DNA of 64,000 nt from Phycisphaerae bacterium. Its GTDB lineage: Bacteria > Planctomycetota > Phycisphaerae > UBA1845. The stretch is from positions 114,144 through 178,143 of the forward strand of contig JAJDDT010000042.1 in the NCBI GenBank assembly GCA_029260165.1, given 5' to 3'. Shown in pieces: positions 57,523-64,000 of the stretch (positions are counted from its first letter, which is position 1; each line of letters opens with the position of its first letter). The notes under the pieces are model-generated. The model saw only the letters and a list, made by a program, of their open reading frames with translations, was not told the origin of the DNA and ran no database searches. Both the position numbers and the translations under genes were made by a program.

Positions 57523-58017
57523 ATGTCAATGGACCAACAACAATACAAGGTGTCGTCCCATAAGATGACGCGATACTGGGTTTTTGCGTTCGGCGTCGTC
57601 GCGTTGGCAGCCTACATGTTCGTTCTGCGCCCGTCGTCGTCGACCATCGAATGGCGAAATGATGCGGAGGGTGCGATGAGTGAGGCTGGTGAGCGACGGA
57701 CAGGCCTGCTGATCTGGTTTACGACGGACAGTTGCGTCTTTTGCCGAATGATGAATCAGAGCGTTTTTCCGGACGCGGGGGTGACCGAGCTTGTCGAGCG
57801 ATATGTGCCCCTTCGCGTGGATGTCAATGAGCAGCCCGGGTTTTCCGGTCGATTCGGTGTGGATGCGATTCCCGCGTTTTATGTCGTGTCGACCAGGGGC
57901 GAGGTGGTTTCGGATGCCTCCGGTTTCCTGAAAATAGACGAGTTCAAGTCTTTTTTGCAGAACGCCGGTGAGAAGGTTTGGCCTTCCCCTTCCTTGGTGA
58001 CGTCGTCTTCGCGGTAG
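57523..58017 (+). CDS. Membrane-anchored thioredoxin-like protein
   Basis: A 164-residue protein with an N-terminal membrane anchor (YWVFAFGVVALAAYMFVL). A thioredoxin fold follows, with active site CVFC (WFTTDSCVFCRMM), the cis-Pro in DAIPAFYVV, and RVDVNEQPG. Probably a periplasmic thiol reductase or chaperone. Its last 74 bp overlap the 3' end of uvrA on the other strand. Confidence 0.8.
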   Translation: MSMDQQQYKVSSHKMTRYWVFAFGVVALAAYMFVLRPSSSTIEWRNDAEGAMSEAGERRTGLLIWFTTDSCVFCRMMNQSVFPDAGVTELVERYVPLRVDVNEQPGFSGRFGVDAIPAFYVVSTRGEVVSDASGFLKIDEFKSFLQNAGEKVWPSPSLVTSSSR

Positions 58018-60970
58018 TGGACCGCGTCGTTTTCGCCTCCCTGATGTCGAGCGGTGGCAGGCCGGCGAGGCGCCCCTTCAAATATTTGCCCGTATAGCTC
58101 CTGCGGTTTTTGACGATGTCTTCCGGGCGTCCCTCTGCGACGATTTGCCCACCCGCCTCGCCACCTTCAGGTCCCATGTCAATCACCCAGTCAGCCACCT
58201 TGATGACGTCGAGATTGTGTTCGATGACGACGACGGTGTTGCCCAGTGCGACGAGTGTGTTGAGGACGTTGAGCAGGCGGTGAATGTCGGCGAAGTGCAA
58301 CCCGGTGGTCGGTTCGTCGAGCATGTAGAGGGTGTGTCCGGTGGCGGATTTTCCGAGTTCGGACGCCAGCTTGACGCGTTGGGCTTCGCCACCGGAAAGC
58401 GTTGTTGAAGACTGCCCCAGCCTGACATAACCCAATCCGACGTCGATCAGAGCGCGAATCTGCTGTTTGATTTTGGGGAAATTTTTGAAAAACAGGACGG
58501 ATTCATCGACTCGCAGCTCCAGAACGTCGGCGATGCTTTTTCCCCGGTAGCGGACCTCGAGGGTCTCGCGGTTGTATCGCGAGCCATGGCAGGTGGTGCA
58601 TTCGACAAAAACGTCGGGCAGGAAGTGCATTTCAATTCGTTTGGTGCCCTGGCCCTGGCATTGTTCGCATCGACCGCCCTTGACGTTGAAGCTGAATCGT
58701 CCGGGACCGTAACCGCGGAGCTTGGCTTCCCGGGTCGATGCGTACAATTTGCGGATGAGATCGAACACGCCGACGTAGGTGGCGGGGTTGCTTCGCGGTG
58801 ATCTGCCGATCGGCGACTGGTCGATCTGGATGACCTTGTCGACGCGGTTAGCTCCGACGATCTGTCTGTGGGCACCGGGTTTGGGGCCTGTGCCGAAAAG
58901 GCGGCGGTGCAGGGTGCGGTGAAGGATGTTGGTGACAAGGGTGCTCTTGCCGCTGCCCGAGACGCCCGTGACGCAAACGAAGCAGCCCGTTGGGAATCGC
59001 GCGGTGATGTTTTTCAGATTGTGCTCGGTGGCGTCGCGGATTTCGATCATGCCTGTGTTGCGTACGCGACGGCGTTCGGTCGGAACGGGAATGGTCAGAT
59101 GTCCCGATAGATATTGGCCGGTGGTTGATTCGTCGCAGGCGAGTAACCCTTTCAGCGAGCCTTCAAAAACGACCTCGCCACCGGCAACTCCTGCGCCGGG
59201 ACCGACATCGACAACGTAATCCGCCGCCGCGATGACGTCCTCGTCATGCTCGACGACGATCAGCGTGTTTTCCGCGTCGGCCATCTTTCGCAGGGTGGTT
59301 ACGAGTTTTCGACTGTCGCGCTGGTGCAGGCCTATGGTAGGTTCGTCGAGAACGTAACACATCCCCACAAGCCCGCTTCCGATTTGTGTCGCCAGTTGAA
59401 TCCGTTGGGTCTCGCCGCCCGACAGAGTGGCGGAGTTGCGACTGAGCGACAGATATCCGACACCAACGTCGTCGAGAAACGTGAGTCGATTGCGGATTTC
59501 GCGAACAGGCTGTTCGGCGATGACGGCTTGCTCGCCCGCGAAGGAAAGCGTTTCAAAAAATGTTCGTGCGTTGGCGATGCTCATGTTGCAGAGGTCGGAA
59601 ATATTGCTGCCGCCGATCGTGACAGCCAACACGTTTTTGCAGAGTCGCCCCCCGTTGCACGAATGACATGGCGCTTCGGATTGGTACTGATGCAACCGCT
59701 GTTTGACCGTTTCGGATTCCGTGTTTTTCCATCGACGGTGCAATTCCGGGATGACGGCATGGATGTTCGTATCACCGGATTGGCAATCCTCGCTGTGGCC
59801 ATGAAGCAGGAGGTGGGTGACGTCTTCGGGGATGTTGCGAAACGGTGCCCTGGGCGAAATACCGTGTTGTTTGCAGAAGGCGTCGATGAATTTTGTGTAC
59901 TGGTTTTCGGAGCGTTTCGCGCTCTGTTGCCAGGGGGTGATGGCTCCGCCTTCGAGGGACAGGTCGCGGTCCGGGACGATAAGTTCCGGGTCGAATTCGA
60001 GCACCGTGCCCAGTCCGTTGCAATCGGGGCAGGCTCCATGGGGTGAATTGAAACTGAAAACACGCGGGGACAATTCAGGCAGTGAAACGTCGGGATGCGC
60101 CGGGCACGCGTAATGCAGGCTGAATGGATGATCGACGTACGTCGTTCCGTCTGTCGCGATCGTTGCGATGACGCGACCGCGACCCAGTTTCAACGCGATT
60201 TCCAAACTGTCCGCCAATCGCGAGCCGATGTGGCTCTTGACGACGAGACGATCGACGACCGCTTCGATTCGCGGGGCGTTGTGTTGATCGATCGACGATT
60301 CTGCCTCCTCGATCGGAAGGACCTCGCCGTTGATGCGAATACGCACGAATCCCTGCCTGGCCAATCGCGCGAGCAGGGTATCGGGTGGTTCATCGGGAAG
60401 TGGTGCGATGATGAGCAGCTTTGCGCCTTCGGGTTGATCGAGGACGATGTCGACCATCTGCGAGACGGACTCCTGCGTGATCGGCTGGGCGCAAATGTGG
60501 CAGTGTGGACTGCCGACCTGTGCGAAGAGGACGCGCAGAAAATCGTAGATTTCGGTCGTGGTCGCGACGGTGGATCGTGGACTGGCTACACCGCCACGCT
60601 GCTCGATGGCGATGGTTGGGCTGAGGTTGTCGATTCGGTCGACTTCCGGTTTGGGCATTTGTTGGAGAAACTGCCGTGCGTAGGTGCTGAGCGATTCAAC
60701 GTACTTGCGTTCACCCTCCGCGTAGATCGTGTCAAACGCGAGCGAGCTTTTGCCCGATCCGCTCAACCCGGTGACAACGCTGAGGGCGTGCCGGGGAAAT
60801 GAAACGGTGATGTTTTTCAGATTGTGCTGGCGAGCGCCAACGACGCGGAGGTGGCTGGGCTTGCTGCTGCTCTTGCACACGGTACGAACCCCATGACTGT
60901 CTTTTTGCACTCGCGTTAAACCGGTCAACGTAACAGGTGGATGCGATCGAGGCAATCCTGGACAGCCCAT
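57944..60970 (-). CDS. uvrA: UvrABC system protein A
   Basis: A 1008-residue excinuclease subunit A, somewhat longer than usual (about 940). Two ATPase modules: GLSGSGKSSLAFDTIYAEGERKYVES and GVSGSGKSTLVTNILHR, with signatures LSGGETQRIQLA and LSGGEAQRVKLA. Zinc-finger cysteines are in CPDCNGLG, CHSCNGG and CEQCQGQGT plus CTTC. It recognises damaged DNA with UvrB. The N-terminal 40 residues before HLRVVGARQHNLKN have no match, so the real start may be a GTG at 60910 or 60880. A basic Lys/Arg/Ser/Thr tail ends the protein. Confidence 0.96.
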   Translation of the reverse strand: MGCPGLPRSHPPVTLTGLTRVQKDSHGVRTVCKSSSKPSHLRVVGARQHNLKNITVSFPRHALSVVTGLSGSGKSSLAFDTIYAEGERKYVESLSTYARQFLQQMPKPEVDRIDNLSPTIAIEQRGGVASPRSTVATTTEIYDFLRVLFAQVGSPHCHICAQPITQESVSQMVDIVLDQPEGAKLLIIAPLPDEPPDTLLARLARQGFVRIRINGEVLPIEEAESSIDQHNAPRIEAVVDRLVVKSHIGSRLADSLEIALKLGRGRVIATIATDGTTYVDHPFSLHYACPAHPDVSLPELSPRVFSFNSPHGACPDCNGLGTVLEFDPELIVPDRDLSLEGGAITPWQQSAKRSENQYTKFIDAFCKQHGISPRAPFRNIPEDVTHLLLHGHSEDCQSGDTNIHAVIPELHRRWKNTESETVKQRLHQYQSEAPCHSCNGGRLCKNVLAVTIGGSNISDLCNMSIANARTFFETLSFAGEQAVIAEQPVREIRNRLTFLDDVGVGYLSLSRNSATLSGGETQRIQLATQIGSGLVGMCYVLDEPTIGLHQRDSRKLVTTLRKMADAENTLIVVEHDEDVIAAADYVVDVGPGAGVAGGEVVFEGSLKGLLACDESTTGQYLSGHLTIPVPTERRRVRNTGMIEIRDATEHNLKNITARFPTGCFVCVTGVSGSGKSTLVTNILHRTLHRRLFGTGPKPGAHRQIVGANRVDKVIQIDQSPIGRSPRSNPATYVGVFDLIRKLYASTREAKLRGYGPGRFSFNVKGGRCEQCQGQGTKRIEMHFLPDVFVECTTCHGSRYNRETLEVRYRGKSIADVLELRVDESVLFFKNFPKIKQQIRALIDVGLGYVRLGQSSTTLSGGEAQRVKLASELGKSATGHTLYMLDEPTTGLHFADIHRLLNVLNTLVALGNTVVVIEHNLDVIKVADWVIDMGPEGGEAGGQIVAEGRPEDIVKNRRSYTGKYLKGRLAGLPPLDIREAKTTRSTTAKTTSPRKGKAKPSHRRSAKKT

Positions 60971-61253
60971 TCCGGATTATCGGAACTGAGACTGGAATTC
61001 GTCGATTGTGTGCTTAGCCATTTGGGGACAATGGCCGATCGAAAAGGAGCGGGCGACGATAATGCTCGCCGCGGGCTGATTTGTCGTGAATTGTGTAAGG
61101 GTTGCGTTTAGATGGACCATGAGAAATGTGGATCGTATAATCCCGAAGCGTGTCCGGTGGATGGTATCGTGACGATAAGCGCCTTTCACAGGCCCCTCCG
61201 TGCCAGTTATTAAAGCACCAGTGAACCCGGCGTTTGGGTTAAAAGGAGTCGAC

Positions 61254-63701
61254 ATGATTCTGGGGATGAGAACTTTTCGGGCTTTCGTACTGACGGCGGG
61301 CGTATTGTTATCGGCTGGAGCAGCCGGTCTGAACGCCGGGGACGGTGCGCCGCCGAAGGACCGGGCAGAGCGCAAGGAGCTTTGGAAAAGCAACATCTCC
61401 CTGTTGGAAGAGATTCAGGATGCGAACGATAGCGCGCTGGGTGGTCTGCCTGTTGATGAGACTGTCGATCCGCGCGTCGCAAAATGGGTCAGCGAATATC
61501 GCGAGTTGTCGCGGACGCTGCACGAAGCAAAGGACGAGGACTACAAACGCTACGTCGAATTGGCTGGGACGAACCTGGCAGAGAAAAGAGTTCGCAAGTC
61601 GCTGCATTGGGCGATCAGAGCGCACAATTCGGCGGCGGATCCTGAAGCGTTTCTGAAACTTCCGGTGGCACAGGAGTTGGCGACGGTCGCGGTCGAGAAG
61701 GCGGAAGACTACCGAGCGAAAGCGGAGTGGAACAAAGCCCACGCGGTCTACTATCAACTGACCCAGCTTTTTGAGGATGACAAAGCCTATGAGCGCGGGC
61801 GCGAGGAATGTCTGAACATCGCCCGGCTCGACGCCATCTACAGCGAGGACGGCAACTGGAAGGAATTTCTCGAGGACATCGATCCGAGGAATGGAACGGA
61901 CGCCATCGAGCGCGTGCATCAGTATTATGTCGAGAAAACGGACTTCCGGTCGTTCACGTCTGCGGGTCTGGAGCAGTTGTTGCTCCTTTGCGAATCGATC
62001 GATATTCGCGATACGTTTGAGGGATTGAAAGACGACTTCGTTCGCGAGGATTTCAAGCGACGATTGGATGCGCGCCTTGAGCAGGTGCAGAAAAAGAAAT
62101 CCTTCTCGCATCGGGATGCGAAACGGTTCTACCGCCGCGTCCTTGAAATCAACGAGCAGACGGTTCGCCTTCCGGACGCGCTGGTCGTCTACGAATTCAT
62201 GACCGGGGCGTTGGACTCGTTGGATGATTTCACCTCCATGATCTGGCCCATCGAATTTCGCGAGTTCGACAAGCAAACCCGCGGCGACTTCGTTGGTGTG
62301 GGTATCAGTATTTCCGGCGGGAACAACAGGCCTGTGACCGTGGTGTCGCCCCTGGAGGATACACCCGCCTACAGAGCCGGTATCAAGGCGGACGATGTGA
62401 TTACGCATGTCAACGGCGAGGAGATCGGCGATCGCTCGTTGAACAAGGTCGTCCGGATGATCACCGGGCCGATGGGAACCGAGGTGACCCTGACGATTTT
62501 TCGCGAATCGGAGAATCGCACCTTTGATGTGTCTCTCAAGCGAGCGTTGGTCAAGATCGCGTCCGTGAAGGGACTCGAACGCGATCCGGATGACCCGGAG
62601 GAATGGAAGCATCTGCTCGATGAGGAGCTGGGGGTGGCCTACATCCGCGTCGGTTCTTTTCAGGAGAACACGGTACGCGACCTGTATCGCTCGATTCGCA
62701 AATCCGTCGACAACGGTGCCAATGGCTTGATCCTTGACCTGCGATTCAATCCGGGTGGGTTGATGAAGTCCGCCGTCGAAATGGCTCAGCTTTTCCTGCC
62801 ACGCGATACGCTGGTCGTCTACACGAAGGGCGCGAAGGATCCGCAATGGCAGAATCCGTCAGCGGAACACGACGGTCCGTTTGTGGACCTCCCGCTGATC
62901 GTTCTGGTCAACGAATACAGCGCCAGTGCTTCGGAAATCGTTTCGGGTGCGTTGAAGGACCACGAGCGCGCGGTCATCCTTGGCGAGAATACTTTTGGAA
63001 AGTTCAGCGTGCAAAAGCTGATGCAGCTTGGGCGTAGTATCGCACATCTCAAACTGACCACCGCGCGATACTATCTCCCGAGTGGGCAGTCGTTGCACCA
63101 CGAGGAGGGGGCGATGGTCTGGGGTGTGAAACCCGATGTTGAAATCGCGGTGGCGCCCAAGGAGATCGGCAGAGTGCTGGACATGCGCCGTCAGCGCGAT
63201 GTTCTCAGCCAGCCGGGTTCGTCGGACAGCGAAACGGTCGCGACCGATGAAGATGACGACGAGAAAATCGAGGGCGGGGACGACGCAAGTGCAACCGGGT
63301 CCGCGACGTCCGACGGCGATGTGGCAAAGGATGAAATCAGGAACAGCGGCGATGATTCGCAATCGGACGTCAAGTCCGAAAATGGCAAAACCGGCGAGGA
63401 TGACGCGAAAGAAGACGCCAGGGGCGACGACGACGAAGATGGCGACGACGAAGATGGCGACGACGAAGAAGACGACGAGGAGGAAGAAGACGACGATCCG
63501 GATACGCTGGAGGACCTCGCGCCGGACCCGAATGAATTGCCCGACGTTGATTTCCAGCTCGAAACCGCGAAGTTGCTCATGCGTCTCTATTTGATCGGCG
63601 AGTCGGGCACAACGTTGGCGGTCAATCAAAAACCCGGCGTGGGGGGTTCTTCGGTCGTGATCCCCTCGACCAGAACCAAAGTTGAGGTCCGCAAGCCCTA
63701 G
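61254..63701 (+). CDS. Exported S41 C-terminal processing peptidase with PDZ domain
   Basis: An 815-residue protein with ideal AAAGGAG before ATG 61254 and a signal peptide (AFVLTAGVLLSAGAAG). Helical N-terminal domain to about 330, PDZ near 355-435 (VGVGISISGG, TPAYRAGIKADDVITHVNGEE), then the S41 domain with VAYIRVGSFQ, LILDLRFNPGG, catalytic Ser in NEYSASASEIVSGAL and Lys in LGENTFGKFSVQ. The C-terminal 130 residues include an almost pure Asp/Glu stretch (with a short DNA tandem repeat near 63430-63470) and a final helical part. It cleaves envelope proteins at their C-termini or degrades tagged ones. The acidic tail may bind calcium or cations. Confidence 0.93.
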   Translation: MILGMRTFRAFVLTAGVLLSAGAAGLNAGDGAPPKDRAERKELWKSNISLLEEIQDANDSALGGLPVDETVDPRVAKWVSEYRELSRTLHEAKDEDYKRYVELAGTNLAEKRVRKSLHWAIRAHNSAADPEAFLKLPVAQELATVAVEKAEDYRAKAEWNKAHAVYYQLTQLFEDDKAYERGREECLNIARLDAIYSEDGNWKEFLEDIDPRNGTDAIERVHQYYVEKTDFRSFTSAGLEQLLLLCESIDIRDTFEGLKDDFVREDFKRRLDARLEQVQKKKSFSHRDAKRFYRRVLEINEQTVRLPDALVVYEFMTGALDSLDDFTSMIWPIEFREFDKQTRGDFVGVGISISGGNNRPVTVVSPLEDTPAYRAGIKADDVITHVNGEEIGDRSLNKVVRMITGPMGTEVTLTIFRESENRTFDVSLKRALVKIASVKGLERDPDDPEEWKHLLDEELGVAYIRVGSFQENTVRDLYRSIRKSVDNGANGLILDLRFNPGGLMKSAVEMAQLFLPRDTLVVYTKGAKDPQWQNPSAEHDGPFVDLPLIVLVNEYSASASEIVSGALKDHERAVILGENTFGKFSVQKLMQLGRSIAHLKLTTARYYLPSGQSLHHEEGAMVWGVKPDVEIAVAPKEIGRVLDMRRQRDVLSQPGSSDSETVATDEDDDEKIEGGDDASATGSATSDGDVAKDEIRNSGDDSQSDVKSENGKTGEDDAKEDARGDDDEDGDDEDGDDEEDDEEEEDDDPDTLEDLAPDPNELPDVDFQLETAKLLMRLYLIGESGTTLAVNQKPGVGGSSVVIPSTRTKVEVRKP

Positions 63702-63848
63702 CCTGGCCCCCGGCGCAACGGTGCACTCCTTGAGAGTTCCGTCGCCGTCGTGAAATTCGGACCGGGCGAGTAGATCGAACAAGCCAGCCGCGGCGTTCAT
63801 CCAGGGTCGGCAGTTTGCACGGCGAAGTGTTCCAGCACGCCCGTGTGG

Positions 63849-64000
63849 CTAAGGCTGTTCCGCGCGAACCGGCGGAAATCGGGGATTTCTGAAAACAAGG
63901 GTTCCACCCGTGACCAACATCAGCGAGAAAACAGCGATTCCCCATTCCGAAACCGTTGGGACAGGCGGCGGGGGAGGTCCGATCGTGTACACCTGATTGG
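63849..64000 (-). CDS. C-terminus of an IPTL-CTERM sorting-tag protein (5' part beyond window)
   Basis: About 49 codons enter from the right edge and end at a TAG. The tail reads PPPPPVPTVSEWG, then IAVFSLMLVTGGTLVF, then RNPRFPPVRAEQP. The PTVSEWG motif, hydrophobic helix and Arg fit the IPTL-CTERM family, as in the sugar dehydrogenase at 24670. A Pro-run linker precedes the tag. The function of the main body is not visible. Confidence 0.75.
   Translation of the reverse strand, partial: NQVYTIGPPPPPVPTVSEWGIAVFSLMLVTGGTLVFRNPRFPPVRAEQP

Noticed and set aside
61308..62846. Long open frame on the - strand opposite the S41 protease
   Set aside because: Shadow of a protein with a PDZ domain, catalytic Ser/Lys and ideal ribosome-binding site.

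Overview
The window looks like chromosomal DNA from an uncultured planctomycete, probably of the Phycisphaerae type. The evidence is indirect. It has several exported proteins with C-terminal sorting tags (one PEP-CTERM, two IPTL-CTERM-like) and long FG-GAP/VCBS lipoproteins. It also has dockerin-like and thrombospondin-3-like calcium motifs of the N-D-C-N-x-N style, a secreted PQQ-type propeller opening with DDWPQWRGP, and a complete glyoxylate shunt. I see no rRNA, tRNA, CRISPR array, insertion sequence or phage gene.

Layout. 0-1.5 kb: a minus-strand cassette of an HprK-related kinase (cut by the window edge), a PqqD-like chaperone and a 70-residue peptide ending in Ser, resembling a RiPP-type module. 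1.6-5.2 kb: a Fic AMP-transferase behind an array of TTATGCTAAT operators, then a CLC channel with CBS domains. 5.2-14.3 kb: a tight minus-strand run of tyrosine phenol-lyase, a membrane Fe-S/TPR protein, a D-amino-acid-dehydrogenase-like flavoprotein, tryptophanase, quinolinate synthase (nadA) and a B12-type radical SAM enzyme. This is my best candidate for an undescribed pathway. 14.5-22 kb: CheV, an M20 amidohydrolase, an aminotransferase and a large PKD/TIM-barrel-like lipoprotein.

22-31 kb: a PEP-CTERM protein, an esterase, an IPTL-CTERM sugar dehydrogenase, a selenocysteine peroxiredoxin-like protein (in-frame UGA followed by a bSECIS hairpin) and an ornithine group (rocD, argF, arcC) with palindromic repeats. 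31-36.5 kb: dnaE, whose last 83 bp are duplicated downstream, and nadE. 36.5-49.5 kb: envelope proteins (membrane protein, FG-GAP lipoproteins, DUF481 beta-barrel, a four-repeat CxxC exported protein, PQQ propeller) and a LolD/MacB-type ABC transporter.

49.6-64 kb: aceB-aceA, an HDOD-GGDEF regulator, another propeller protein, a thioredoxin-like protein converging on uvrA with a 74-bp overlap, an S41 protease with a very acidic tail, and the C-terminus of a second IPTL-CTERM protein at the right edge. Start codons were chosen from ribosome-binding sites where visible; several remain uncertain and are marked so.
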